Positions 35,298 through 44,825 of a stretch of 64,000 bases of DNA are shown here, piece by piece; position 1 is the stretch's first letter; every line of letters starts with the position of its first letter. This DNA comes from Allokutzneria sp. A3M-2-11 16 (GTDB lineage: Bacteria; Actinomycetota; Actinomycetes; Mycobacteriales; Pseudonocardiaceae). The position numbers and the translations under genes were made by a program. The notes under the pieces were generated by a model. It ran no database searches. It worked only from the letters and a program-made list of their open reading frames with translations, and had not been told where the DNA came from. The DNA lies in the NCBI RefSeq assembly GCF_024213555.1, contig NZ_JANAVO010000001.1, positions 3,596,001 through 3,660,000 on the forward strand. Reading direction: 5' to 3'.

Positions 35298-38200
35298 TCA
35301 CCCGTCCTCGCGGTCGAGCGAGCTGCCGTCCCAGGTGGTGTGCGTGCACGCGACGCCGCCGCCGTTCTTCGGCCGCAGCACGTCGAAGATGTGCATCCGA
35401 GGGATCTTCGGCGACACGCCCCAGCCGCTGGGCCAGGTGATGATCCAGTCCATGTCCAGGTCCACCAGCAGCCCGAGCATCCTGGCGATCGTCGGATCGT
35501 CCAGCCGCTCGAACGCCTCGTCCAGCAGCACCAGACGCAGCGGTGCCAGCGTGTCCTCACCGGGCTCCGTGCCGACGGCGTCGTAGAACGAAGCGGCGGC
35601 GGCGAAAAGGGTCACATAGGACACAAGGCGCGTTTCGCCCGAGGACAGCTGGCGCAGCCGCCGCACGCGCGGCTTGCTGTCCGGACCGTTGTCGCGGACC
35701 CGGACGGTGAAGGAGTACCAGGTCCGGTAGTCCAGCGCCCGAGCCAGGATCTCCGCGTAGCCACTGGAATGCGCGTCCCGTTCGGATTCGATGCGCTCGG
35801 TGAAAGCCCGGCGCAGCAACGCGTCCTGCTCCTCGTCGCGGTCGGCGAACGGGGTGCGGACCAGCTCCAGCGCGTCCTTGGTGTCCGGGTCCAGCGCCGC
35901 GGACGGACGCCATTCGAGCTGCACGTGCACGCCCTGGCTGGACCGCGCCTGGTCGAGCACCTCGTTCATCCGCTTGCACAGGTCCTCGGCGACCCCGATC
36001 TGCGTGCGCAGCCGCTCCGCGAGGTCGCGCATCAGGTAGTCGGAGAAGATGTCCTGGTAGCGCTCGCCGAGGTATCCGCGCTGCTCACCGAGCTTCGACG
36101 CCACGCGCGCCGCCGCCTCGGCGACCGGCCGCGGGCCTTCCTCGGAGGTCACCGTCACGGTGAGCACGCCCGCCACGGTCTCGGCGGTGATGTTGTGGCT
36201 GCCCGCCAAGGACGACTGGAGCGCCTGGAGCTTGCCGATCACGGTGCCTTCGCTGACCGGCCGCTTCTCCGGGGCGTCGCGCAGCGCCTCGATCGCGGCG
36301 GTCAGGTCGTCCAGCGGCGGCTCCTCGGCCTCCGGCAGCGCGGCCGACCACACGCCGGGCGCGGTGAGCAGCGCGCGGAACGCCTCGTTGGCGCGCTCGC
36401 GCTCGGCCTCGGTGCCGCCCCGCTGCTGCTGCTTGGTCTCCAGCAGCGTCTCGACCTTCGTGGCCTCCTCGCGCACCGCGATCACCCGCTCGCGCGCGGC
36501 GGGCAGGTCCTTGCGGGCCTGGCGGTGCTCCCGCTCCACCTCGGCGAGCTGCGCGGCGATCTGCTGCGCCTCCCCGCCGATCGAGCTGGTCAGCTCCTCC
36601 AGCGCCCTGGCCTGCTCGCCGTACTCGGTGCAGCGCAGCTCCGCCTCGGCCTCGGCCTCCTCGCGGTCGCTCAGCGCGGCGTGGTGGTTGTGCAGCGCGT
36701 CGGCCAGCTGGTTCACCGTGCCCGCGCACCGCTCGACCAGCGATTCCCGAAGCTGCTCAACCGTTCCGCGTGCCTGCTCGGCCGCCCGGTACGCCTGCTC
36801 CAGCGCGGCGGTCTCATCGGAGAGCCCCGCCTCGGTCGCGGCCTGCGTCAGCTCGGTTCTCGTTGCCTGCCAACGCAAATCGGCTTCCTGGTGCTGCTCG
36901 CGCAGCGTCCGCGCGCGCTGCTCGGCCTCGGCGGAGGCCTCCTGCGCGCTGGCCAGCCGCGCGTGCGCGGTGATCAGGTCGCCGTCGTCGGGGAACGCGG
37001 CGAGGTGCCGCTCCCACGCCTTCACGTGCTGACGCGCGGTTTCCACGGTCTGCTGCGCCTCGGCCCGCAGGCCCCGGAGCTGGTCGAGCTCCTCTTCCAG
37101 CTCCGCGATCCGCCGCTCCTGCGCGGCCTTGCGGGCACCGGCGCCCAGGTACTCCGCCGCGTCCTTCTGCCAGGAGCCGGACAGCGATCCCGCACGCCAC
37201 GTGCCGTCCATGGAGACGGCGGTGGGGGAGTTGTCCGAGGGCTCGATCGACACTGACTCCAGCAGGCGTTCGATCATGTCCGTGGGCACCGGGCAGCCCG
37301 GTTCCGGGGCGGGGCTCAGTACCTCGGCGAGGGTTCGCCCGGGAAGCTGTTCACCAGGGCTGGCAATGACATCCGCCTCACCCGCGGTCGCGATGCTGCC
37401 ATCGGAGTGCACCCACGCGGCGAGCAGTCCGCTGGACTGCAAAGCGGCTTCGAGGCCCGCGCGCTCTTCGGCGGAGAGGACCTGGCGGAAGTCGACCAGG
37501 CGGTAGAACTCCGCGCCCGCACCGGGATCGCGCTCGGTCAGCGTGCTTCGCGGTGGCACCGGCTCCTGGCCCTGGCGCAGGCCGCGCAGTTCGGTGTCGC
37601 GCTCGGAGATCGACGCGCGCAGCTCGGTCAGCCGCTGCTCCGCGTTGAGCACCTGCTGGCTCGCCGTGTGCAGGTGCGGCCCCGCCCACTTGCGGATCTC
37701 CTGCGCCGCCCGGCGGCCCGCCGCGCTCTCCGCGACGAGCAGTTCCGGGCGCGGCAGGTGCGGCAGCTCGGTGATGTCCAAAGTGGACAGAGGGCCGTCC
37801 TGGGCCCAGCGCTGGGCGGCCTCGGACCAGTCCTGCGCGGCCACCTCGACGCGCTGCCCGGCCTCGTTGCGCCGCCCGGCGGACTCCGTCGCCGCGATCA
37901 TCGCGTCGCGCGCCGTGCGGTGCAGTTGTTCGACCCGGTCCCGCGCGCGGTCGGACTCCATGGCCCGCTGGTGCAGCGTCAGGGTGAGCGCACTTCGTTG
38001 CCGCACAACGCCCGCGGCCTCCTCGGCGCGCTCGCCCGCTTCGCGCAGCCCGGTCAGCAACGTGTCCGGGCTCAGCGGCGGCAGTTCCCTGCGCTCGATC
38101 GGCAGCGCCTCGGCGTCGGGGTCCGGCTTCGCCCGCACGCGCGCGGTGACCACCTCGACGGTCGCCGGTGGCGCGGCGGGGGCCTGCACGGACAGCGTCC

Positions 38201-39383
38201 GCTCCAGGCCGGCCGAGGCCAGCAGCTGGCTTGCCTGTTCGGCAAGTCCACCGGCCGCCGCGGTGTCCCGCTCCAGCCGCTCCAGGCTGCCCAGCACGGC
38301 GTCGACCGCGCGATCCTCTTGCGCGCGTTGACGATTCGCCACCTCAAGCGCGCTCTCCGCGCCCTTGCGGGACGTCGCGACCAGGCGCTCGCGGTCCTGG
38401 AGGTCGCGCAGGCCCTGGTAGGCGGGCAACGCCTTCAGCGCCTCGATGCGGACTTCCAGCTCGCTCTCGGTCTCCTCCAGTTCGGTGACCTTCGCCTCGG
38501 CATCGGCGCGGTCCTCGGCTGAGGAGATCTTCCTGCGCTCCAACCGGTTCAGCTCCGACAGCAGCGACGTGAGCCTGCGCTGCGCCGCCTCGGCCTGCTC
38601 GGCGGCCTTGCGCACCTCGGTCAGCGCGTAGCCGGAGTAGGAGCTGAGGAACGTGCCGAGCGCGGAGTCGGCGGTGCTGAGCCGGACGATGTTCTCCCTG
38701 ATCGACTCCAGGTCGTCGAAGGAGGTGGCCAGCCGCTCGATCAACGCGGTCTCCAACGGCGGCAACGCGTCGGAGAGGATCTGTTCGAGCTGCCCCTCCA
38801 ACACCTTCAGGCCGACGTCGGGGTTGCGCAGCGTCCGCTGGAGGTGCAGCAGGTCGGCGTAGCGGTCGGCGGGCACGCCGTACACGGTCTCGGCGATCTT
38901 CGCGCGGAAGGACGCCTCCTCCAGCACGCAGTCCGCGCCGATCACCTCGCGCAGCTGCGCCGGACCCAGCGGAACCCGTTCCGCCCCAACGAGTTGCAGG
39001 TTGCGGCCGACGCGGGCCTTGGTGATGAACCGCCAGGAGTCGGTCACCTGCTGCGAGGTCTTCGACGCCTTCACGCCGATGCCGCACGTGAGGTACTCGC
39101 CCTCCCCGCGCTCCAGCTCCACCCACGCGTAGCCGATCCGGTTCGGGCCGCCGGTGTAGTCGTCGAGCATCAGGCGCCGGATGCTGACCGTGTCGAAGCC
39201 CTTCGAGCCCATCTGCCGCAGCTCGCCGTCCAGGCACAGCGGCAGCAGCAGCTCCAGCGTCCGCGACTTGCCGGAACCGTTGGTGCCCTGGAAGATCACC
39301 CGGCCGCCGGAGAAGTCGAACTCCTGCTCGGCGTACTGCCAGATGTTGACGATGCCGCCACGGTTGAGTCGCCAGCGGTTCAC
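35298..39383 (-). CDS. jetC: Wadjet-type SMC ATPase JetC (TIGR02680 family)
   Basis: 1361 residues from GTG 39383 (GTGA overlap with the jetB stop). The N-terminus MNRWRLNRGGIVNIWQYAEQ and Walker A FQGTNGSGKSRTLELLLPL (about 31-49) define TIGR02680. Long coiled-coil arms fill the middle. The ABC signature LSSGETRLVSYVTLF is near 1246 and Walker B LRLVLLDEAFERLDD near 1288, so both ATPase lobes look intact. In Wadjet systems this MukB-like subunit extrudes DNA loops and, with the nuclease JetD, cuts small circular plasmids. No jetD gene follows: only 102 nt separate it from the carboxypeptidase gene. Confidence 0.92.
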   Translation of the reverse strand: MNRWRLNRGGIVNIWQYAEQEFDFSGGRVIFQGTNGSGKSRTLELLLPLCLDGELRQMGSKGFDTVSIRRLMLDDYTGGPNRIGYAWVELERGEGEYLTCGIGVKASKTSQQVTDSWRFITKARVGRNLQLVGAERVPLGPAQLREVIGADCVLEEASFRAKIAETVYGVPADRYADLLHLQRTLRNPDVGLKVLEGQLEQILSDALPPLETALIERLATSFDDLESIRENIVRLSTADSALGTFLSSYSGYALTEVRKAAEQAEAAQRRLTSLLSELNRLERRKISSAEDRADAEAKVTELEETESELEVRIEALKALPAYQGLRDLQDRERLVATSRKGAESALEVANRQRAQEDRAVDAVLGSLERLERDTAAAGGLAEQASQLLASAGLERTLSVQAPAAPPATVEVVTARVRAKPDPDAEALPIERRELPPLSPDTLLTGLREAGERAEEAAGVVRQRSALTLTLHQRAMESDRARDRVEQLHRTARDAMIAATESAGRRNEAGQRVEVAAQDWSEAAQRWAQDGPLSTLDITELPHLPRPELLVAESAAGRRAAQEIRKWAGPHLHTASQQVLNAEQRLTELRASISERDTELRGLRQGQEPVPPRSTLTERDPGAGAEFYRLVDFRQVLSAEERAGLEAALQSSGLLAAWVHSDGSIATAGEADVIASPGEQLPGRTLAEVLSPAPEPGCPVPTDMIERLLESVSIEPSDNSPTAVSMDGTWRAGSLSGSWQKDAAEYLGAGARKAAQERRIAELEEELDQLRGLRAEAQQTVETARQHVKAWERHLAAFPDDGDLITAHARLASAQEASAEAEQRARTLREQHQEADLRWQATRTELTQAATEAGLSDETAALEQAYRAAEQARGTVEQLRESLVERCAGTVNQLADALHNHHAALSDREEAEAEAELRCTEYGEQARALEELTSSIGGEAQQIAAQLAEVEREHRQARKDLPAARERVIAVREEATKVETLLETKQQQRGGTEAERERANEAFRALLTAPGVWSAALPEAEEPPLDDLTAAIEALRDAPEKRPVSEGTVIGKLQALQSSLAGSHNITAETVAGVLTVTVTSEEGPRPVAEAAARVASKLGEQRGYLGERYQDIFSDYLMRDLAERLRTQIGVAEDLCKRMNEVLDQARSSQGVHVQLEWRPSAALDPDTKDALELVRTPFADRDEEQDALLRRAFTERIESERDAHSSGYAEILARALDYRTWYSFTVRVRDNGPDSKPRVRRLRQLSSGETRLVSYVTLFAAAASFYDAVGTEPGEDTLAPLRLVLLDEAFERLDDPTIARMLGLLVDLDMDWIITWPSGWGVSPKIPRMHIFDVLRPKNGGGVACTHTTWDGSSLDREDG

Positions 39384-40636
39384 TTGCTCTCCTCATCAAA
39401 AAGCGACCAGCTTGGCGTCTGGACAACGGGTTCCGGGGTCTCGTCGGCGCTGTCACGGCCGGGGGAAGCGTCCGGATCGGGTACCCAGCGGTGCGCGGCC
39501 GGGCTGATCAACCAGGTGCCCTCGTCCCGCTGCACGGCCAGGCTGAGCGCCGCCAGCAGCTCCAGGACACCGTCGACCAGTTCGTCCACGTCCTCGGTGG
39601 CCTGCTTGGACCACGCGGAGGGATAGGACTCGACGAGGTTCACGCAGACCTCGCGCACGCGCAACCTGCTCACCTCGATGCGGCCGTCTGCGCGAGGCTC
39701 CTCGTCCTGCTCCAGCAACTCAGGCAGGGAAAGCAGCGCGACCCTGGCGACCGTGCCCATGCCGGGGAATCCGAGGTCGGTCAGGTACTCCTCGGGATCG
39801 GTCACCGCTACGCCCTCAAGGCGGACCTCGGCGACCAGCCCGAAGCAGCGCTCCAGCAGCAGCGACTCGCGTTTGTGGTTGCGCTGCAACCAGACTCGCT
39901 GTGCATCCGGCAGATCCGCGTGCAGCACAACGGGATCTTCGACGAGCCTGCGCCGCACCGCGTGCTCGATGCCTCGTTCCCCGCCGACCATGCCGGTGCA
40001 CGCGGAGGCCGTGATCAGCTCCTCCGGCGTCTCGACCTCGCCGATCGGCCCGGCGAGCAGGTGCCCGAGCAGATCGGTGTCCACGGTGATCAGCGCCTCG
40101 CTCGGCGCCTCGCCCGTCCACGGCGCCACCGAGCCCTCGGTCTCGGTGATCACGCCGAGCGCGACGAGGTGGCGCAGCGCGGCGGTCAGCGCGCGCCGGT
40201 CGGGCAGCCCGTCGGAGACCTCGATCCCCGCTTCCACCGCTGCCGCACGGACTTCGGCGACCAGCCGCGACAGCAGCACCTGGCGGCCGACGCCGATCAG
40301 CGCCGCCATGCTCAACGCGAGGTAGGCATAGCCGCGCGGGGTCAGCGACTGCTCGCCGCGGGTGACCTGCGGGCCGGGCCCGGACTTGTAGAGCCGGGCG
40401 AATTTCCGTTGCACCACAAGGCGATAGCCCAGCAGTGAGGAGAACAGCTCCTGCAAAGCGACGCGGTGCCGGAACACCAGCGGCAGGAGATCACCGTCGT
40501 GACTGTCCACTCGCAACAGTGGGCGGCGCAGCAGGGTTCGCGCGCAGCGCACCACGTTCGCAGCGTCGATGTCCGACAGCCCGTCGAGCACGGCGACAGC
40601 CGCCGCGGCGCCCCGCTGTCTGGTTGCAGTGGTCAT
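39380..40636 (-). CDS. jetB: Wadjet subunit JetB (TIGR02678/DUF2398 family)
   Basis: 418 residues from ATG 40636 (ATGA overlap with the jetA stop). IDAANVVRCARTLLRRPLLR, HRVALQELFSSLLGYRLVVQ and RKFARLYK are typical of TIGR02678. The fold is expected to be tandem winged helices like the KITE protein MukE. SLTPRGYAYLALSMAALIG and LVESYPSAWSKQATED are other conserved stretches. It bridges the kleisin-like JetA and the SMC JetC. The 4-nt overlaps on both sides suggest stoichiometric coupled translation. Confidence 0.88.
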   Translation of the reverse strand: MTTATRQRGAAAAVAVLDGLSDIDAANVVRCARTLLRRPLLRVDSHDGDLLPLVFRHRVALQELFSSLLGYRLVVQRKFARLYKSGPGPQVTRGEQSLTPRGYAYLALSMAALIGVGRQVLLSRLVAEVRAAAVEAGIEVSDGLPDRRALTAALRHLVALGVITETEGSVAPWTGEAPSEALITVDTDLLGHLLAGPIGEVETPEELITASACTGMVGGERGIEHAVRRRLVEDPVVLHADLPDAQRVWLQRNHKRESLLLERCFGLVAEVRLEGVAVTDPEEYLTDLGFPGMGTVARVALLSLPELLEQDEEPRADGRIEVSRLRVREVCVNLVESYPSAWSKQATEDVDELVDGVLELLAALSLAVQRDEGTWLISPAAHRWVPDPDASPGRDSADETPEPVVQTPSWSLFDEESK

Positions 40637-42240
40637 GACGTGCGCACCTCGGGCTGTTCGGTGGTCAGGGCGACCCGCGCGCCGTGCAGCGTGAGGACTC
40701 CGCCGATCGTCTTGATCCGGGTCGGCCCTTCCTCGGTCGGCCGGACGGTCAGACGCAGCCCGCGCACGGGATCGGCGGCCGAGCCCTGGTCGGTATCGCG
40801 CTCCCGCTGCGCCATCGCCAGCGTCAGCAGCTCGCAGAAGACCCCGAGCGCGTCGGAGGACAGCTCCGTCTCCTCCAGCTTCGGCGCCGCGGCCGCGAGT
40901 TCGAACACCGCCGCAGCCCGCCGCTGATCGGCCTTTCTCGCTTCTGCCAGAAGGGTTTCCTGGGTGAACGGATCGTCCAGGATGCGCGACGCGCGCCCAC
41001 GCGCACCACGGTCACCGCGACTGCGGACGCTGACCGTCACGTCCACCACCGGGCCGTCGCGCCAGGGCGTGTGCTCGTCGTCGCCGTCGTGCTCCGGCGC
41101 GGGCAGCAGGTGCCGCGACGAGTACAGCCCGAAAGCCGCCGCGTAGATCGAATGCGCCTCGGCGGGCTCGGCCTTGTCGAACCATGTGGCCAGGTCCAGC
41201 AGCTCCGAGCGCCTGCCGGGGAGCAGTCCGCCGCCCGCCGTCGCGCGCTTCACGCTGGCCAGCAGCGAGCCGATCGCGCGCGCCGTGGCCTCGCGCAGCG
41301 CCGTGACCTGGCTCGGCCGCCCCGGGCGGTCCACGAACCAGTCCGTCAGCTCCTGCCAGTCCGTCCGCGACCGGCCCCGCGCCCGCTCCACGGCGGTGCC
41401 CAGCTGGTCGTTCGGGCCGAGCAGCCGCAACAGCTCGATACGGCCCCTGGCCAGGCCCTTCAACGCGTCCGCGATGGTCGGCGTGTGCCGCAGCACGTCC
41501 TCGACGACCATCTGGATGTACTCGACGAGCAGGTTGCGGAAGCCGGAGATCTCGTCCGGCTCCAGGTTGTGCCTGGTCACGACCTGGCCCAGGTAGGCGT
41601 AGAAGTCGCGGACCGTCACGGCCAGCTCGGAGTGCTGCAGGAACAGGGTGGTGACCTGCTCGGCCAGCTCCTCGCGGGCCCGCTTGGCCACCGATCCGCC
41701 CTGGCCCTCGGCGGTGATCGCCCTGGACAGCGTGCCCCCGAGCTGGACCAGGCCGCGCTCGATGGCGGGCAGCAGCTCCCGGGAGACCTCGCGCGCGCCC
41801 TCCGGCACCCGCAGCAGCTCGTCCACGTCGCGCTGCACGCGCACGGCGAGCTTGTTCACCTGATAGCGGAACGCGCCCCGGACGAACTCGGCGATGCTCG
41901 ACGCGATCGTCTCCCGCCGCCCTTTGACCAGATTCCCCCAGTCGTGGAGCCGCTTGAGCCGGTCCGCCACCACCTCGGGGTCGGACTCGCCCGGGTCGAT
42001 CGCGCCCTCGCGCTCCAGCGGAGCCAGCGCGGCGGCGACCTCGTTGGGCGAGAGGTCCGGCAGCAGGGTGGCCGTGAACAGCCGCATGATGGCCAGGTAG
42101 CTGCGGCGATGCTCGGCCGTCAGGTAGGCGTACAGGGCGAGGCGGGGCTCGGCCTCCTGGTCCGCCCCGGCCGCCTCACCCGCCCGGTCCGGCAAGCTGG
42201 TCTCGGTGTCGATCGTTTGCCCCTCGTGCCCGGCACTCAC
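40633..42240 (-). CDS. jetA: Wadjet subunit JetA (TIGR02677/DUF2397 family)
   Basis: 535 residues, first gene of the three-gene operon. LALYAYLTAEHRRSYLAIMR starts the TIGR02677 domain; RDFYAYLGQVVTRHNLEPDE and ISGFRNLLVEYIQMVVEDVL are conserved. It corresponds to the kleisin (MukF-like) subunit. The first 30 residues are acidic and low complexity, so a later start is possible. The operon promoter must lie in the 92 nt shared with the divergent cobD gene. Confidence 0.88.
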   Translation of the reverse strand: MSAGHEGQTIDTETSLPDRAGEAAGADQEAEPRLALYAYLTAEHRRSYLAIMRLFTATLLPDLSPNEVAAALAPLEREGAIDPGESDPEVVADRLKRLHDWGNLVKGRRETIASSIAEFVRGAFRYQVNKLAVRVQRDVDELLRVPEGAREVSRELLPAIERGLVQLGGTLSRAITAEGQGGSVAKRAREELAEQVTTLFLQHSELAVTVRDFYAYLGQVVTRHNLEPDEISGFRNLLVEYIQMVVEDVLRHTPTIADALKGLARGRIELLRLLGPNDQLGTAVERARGRSRTDWQELTDWFVDRPGRPSQVTALREATARAIGSLLASVKRATAGGGLLPGRRSELLDLATWFDKAEPAEAHSIYAAAFGLYSSRHLLPAPEHDGDDEHTPWRDGPVVDVTVSVRSRGDRGARGRASRILDDPFTQETLLAEARKADQRRAAAVFELAAAAPKLEETELSSDALGVFCELLTLAMAQRERDTDQGSAADPVRGLRLTVRPTEEGPTRIKTIGGVLTLHGARVALTTEQPEVRTS

Positions 42241-42332
42241 TTCCGCGCCACCTTAACCCGATCCCGCGCGGCGCCCGCGCGAGCGCTAACGTGCTCGGCA
42301 CTCGCCAAGCAGTGCATCACCGGGAGGCTCAG

Positions 42333-43283
42333 TTGAGCGCGGCTCGCGCGATCGGTCTGTTGCTCGGAGTCGCCGCGGACGCCGCGTTCGGCGATCCCCG
42401 CCGGGGGCACCCCGTCGCCGCGTTCGGCCGGGCCGCGCAGTCCCTGGAGCGCGTGGTCTACCGCGACAGCCGGGGCGCCGGTGTCCTCTACAACGCCGTG
42501 CTGACCGGAGGCGTCGTCGCGCTCGGCGTCGGCGTGGAGCGGCTCGGCCGGGGTCGGCCCCTCGTGCAGGCGCTCGGCACGGCCGCGGCGACGTGGGCGG
42601 TGCTCGGCGGGACCTCGCTCGGCGCGGAGGGCACGGCGATGGCCCAGTCCCTCGACGGCGGACGGCTCGACGAGGCCCGTGACCGGCTGCCCAACCTGTG
42701 CGGGCGCGAACCCCGGCTGCTCGACAACCAGGGCCTCTCGCGCGCGACCGTGGAGTCCGTCGCGGAGAACACCTCCGACGCGGTCGTGGCCCCCCTGCTG
42801 TGGGGCGCGGTCGCCGGAGTGCCCGGCCTGCTGGGCTACCGAGCGATCAACACCCTGGACGCGATGGTCGGCCACCGCTCGCCGCGCTACACCAACTTCG
42901 GCTGGGCGTCGGCGCGGATCGACGACGCGGCCAACCTGGTCCCGGCTCGGGTCGCGGCGATGCTGACCTCGCTGTGCGCGCCGGTCGTCGGCGGCTCGGC
43001 TCGCGGGGCGTGGCGGACCTGGCGGCAGGACGCGTCGGCGCACCCCAGTCCCAACGCCGGGCAGATCGAGTCGGCCTTCGCGGGTGCGCTCGGTGTGCGG
43101 CTGGGCGGGCGGACGGTCTACGGCTACGGCGCGGAGGAGCGTCCGGTGCTCGGCGAGGGCCGCACACCGGACTCCGGCGACGTCACGCGCAGCGTCGAGC
43201 TGTCGCGGGTGATCGGAACGGCGACCGCGGCGGTGTCAGCGGTGGCTTCCGTAGCGGTCAGCTGGCTTCGTCGGCGCCGCTGA
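42333..43283 (+). CDS. cobD: Adenosylcobinamide-phosphate synthase CobD/CbiB
   Basis: 316 residues from TTG 42333, chosen for GGGAGGCTCAG just upstream; the open frame from 42291 has no such site. It is an integral membrane enzyme attaching aminopropanol (phosphate) to cobyrinate. Motifs: ADAAFGDPRRGHPVAAFGR, VESVAENTSDAVVAPLLWG, GYRAINTLDAMVGHRSPRY and NFGWASARIDDAANLVPAR. The length is standard. It overlaps the convergent SURF1 gene by 48 nt; the cobD/SURF1/ptpA neighbourhood matches mycobacteria. Confidence 0.94.
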   Translation: MSAARAIGLLLGVAADAAFGDPRRGHPVAAFGRAAQSLERVVYRDSRGAGVLYNAVLTGGVVALGVGVERLGRGRPLVQALGTAAATWAVLGGTSLGAEGTAMAQSLDGGRLDEARDRLPNLCGREPRLLDNQGLSRATVESVAENTSDAVVAPLLWGAVAGVPGLLGYRAINTLDAMVGHRSPRYTNFGWASARIDDAANLVPARVAAMLTSLCAPVVGGSARGAWRTWRQDASAHPSPNAGQIESAFAGALGVRLGGRTVYGYGAEERPVLGEGRTPDSGDVTRSVELSRVIGTATAAVSAVASVAVSWLRRRR

Positions 43284-44042
43284 TTCTTCCTGCGCGAGCA
43301 TTTCCTGCACGGTCAGCTTGCGCGGCTGATCGGGATTGGCTTCCCGGTAAGCGAAGTAGCACAGTCCGAGCAGTGCCATCACGCCGAATCCGTACCACTG
43401 CAACGCGTAGGAGAAGTGCGGACCGGCGTCCAGGTTCGGCAGCGGCAGCGGCCCGCGCACGCCCGGCTGGTTCGGGTTGAGCTGCACGAAGCCCGGCTCC
43501 AGCTGGACTCCGGTCGCGGCCGTCACCGCCGCCGTGCTCACCGAGTACACCTGCTTGTGCTTGCCGACGTTGACCATCTCGCGGGTTTCCCCGCCGCCCC
43601 CGTCGACCCGCAGCCGACCGACGACCGTGACCTCGCCCGTGGGCGGGGCGTCGTAGTCGGGGATCTGCGTGCCGTTGATCGGCCGCTCGAAGCCGCGGTT
43701 GATCAGCACCGTTCTGCCGTCGTTCAGCCGCATCGGCGTCAGCACCTCGAACGCGGCTTCGCCGAGGACCGTGCGCAGGCGCGCGACCGTCTCCGCCTCG
43801 GGCAGGTACGTGCCCGTGAGCCGCACCTGGCGCCACTCGTTGTTCGAGGCCGGGCGCTCGTAGGCGATGACCGGGGCCGTCTCCGAGCTGCTCACGTTGG
43901 TGATCAGCAGCTGCTTGCGTTCGTGCTGCCGGAACTGCCACGGCCCGAGCAGCAGGAAGCACGCCGCGGAGAACATCAGCACTCCGGCGATCAACGCCAG
44001 CCAACCCGGCCGCAGCAGAAACTTCCAACGCACGGACACCAC
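43236..44042 (-). CDS. SURF1 family cytochrome oxidase assembly protein
   Basis: 268 residues from GTG 44042. N-terminal membrane segment (GWLALIAGVLMFSAACFLLL) with GPWQFRQHERKQ directly after it, matching the SURF1 W-Q-x-x-R pattern. RQVRLTGTYLPEAET, VLINRGFERP and a second membrane helix near the C-terminus (HFSYALQWYGFGVMALLGLC) follow. It helps insert haem a into cytochrome oxidase. The last 16 codons lie antisense to the end of cobD. Confidence 0.9.
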   Translation of the reverse strand: MVSVRWKFLLRPGWLALIAGVLMFSAACFLLLGPWQFRQHERKQLLITNVSSSETAPVIAYERPASNNEWRQVRLTGTYLPEAETVARLRTVLGEAAFEVLTPMRLNDGRTVLINRGFERPINGTQIPDYDAPPTGEVTVVGRLRVDGGGGETREMVNVGKHKQVYSVSTAAVTAATGVQLEPGFVQLNPNQPGVRGPLPLPNLDAGPHFSYALQWYGFGVMALLGLCYFAYREANPDQPRKLTVQEMLAQEESAAPTKPADRYGSHR

Positions 44043-44054
44043 GGTATGCGTAGT

Positions 44055-44825
44055 TCAGCTACGAGCCGCCGCCAGGGCTCGCTCCACGTAGGACCGCCCG
44101 AACGCCGCCGCGTGCACGAGCAGCGGAAACACCTGGTGCAGCCCAACGCGATCCCGCCAGCCGTCGGCGAACGGGGCCACCTCCAGGTACGCCCCGCGCA
44201 CCCGCTCCAGGTGTGGGCAACCGAACAGCTCAAGCATGGCGAGGTCGCTCTCCCGATGCCCTCCGTGCGCCGCCGGATCGATCAGCCAGGCCCGCTCGCG
44301 GCCCCAGTGCACGTTCCCGTTCCACAGGTCGCCGTGCACCCGCGCGGGCGGCTCGTCCGGCGCCTCCCAATCGCGATCGAAGACCTCGGCCTCTTTCGCG
44401 GTCAGGTGGCCGCGATCCACCGCCATGCGCACGTAGGGCTCAACCCGGAACCGCTCGTAGAACTCCGCCCAGGTGTCGCACTCCTCGTTCCGCATCGGCA
44501 CCGGCCCGATCCAGGCGTCACGCGGCCCTTCGTCCGGCGGAGACCCGTACTTCGCCGCGCCCTGCGCGTGGATCTCCGCCAACGCCCGGCCCAGCTCTTC
44601 GGCGGATTCTCGTGTGGGCTCGCCGGGCTCGATGTACTGCATGACGATCCGGTCTTCGTCCCACTCGAAGACCTCCGGCACTGCTATCCCCAGCCAGGTG
44701 AGCGAGGCAGCTTCCGCCCACGTCCCGTTGCGCTCCGGCGTGCTTCGTTCCTTGATCGCCACCGTGCGCCCGTCGCGCTCTGCCCGGTAGACCGTTCCGC
44801 TCGCCCCGGAACCGATCGGGATCAC
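44055..44825 (-). CDS. Fructosamine kinase/ketosamine-3-kinase family protein
   Basis: 256 residues from GTG 44825 (GTGA overlap with the ptpA stop; GGGAG 5 nt upstream). IGSGASGTVYRAERDGRTVA and AIKERS carry the ATP loop and Lys. The catalytic loop RVHGDLWNGNVHWG and the metal-binding WLIDPAAHGGHRESDLAML are diagnostic of FN3K/aminoglycoside-phosphotransferase-like folds. FN3K relatives phosphorylate glycated amines for deglycation. Coupled to ptpA, as often seen in actinobacteria. Confidence 0.88.
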   Translation of the reverse strand: MIPIGSGASGTVYRAERDGRTVAIKERSTPERNGTWAEAASLTWLGIAVPEVFEWDEDRIVMQYIEPGEPTRESAEELGRALAEIHAQGAAKYGSPPDEGPRDAWIGPVPMRNEECDTWAEFYERFRVEPYVRMAVDRGHLTAKEAEVFDRDWEAPDEPPARVHGDLWNGNVHWGRERAWLIDPAAHGGHRESDLAMLELFGCPHLERVRGAYLEVAPFADGWRDRVGLHQVFPLLVHAAAFGRSYVERALAAARS

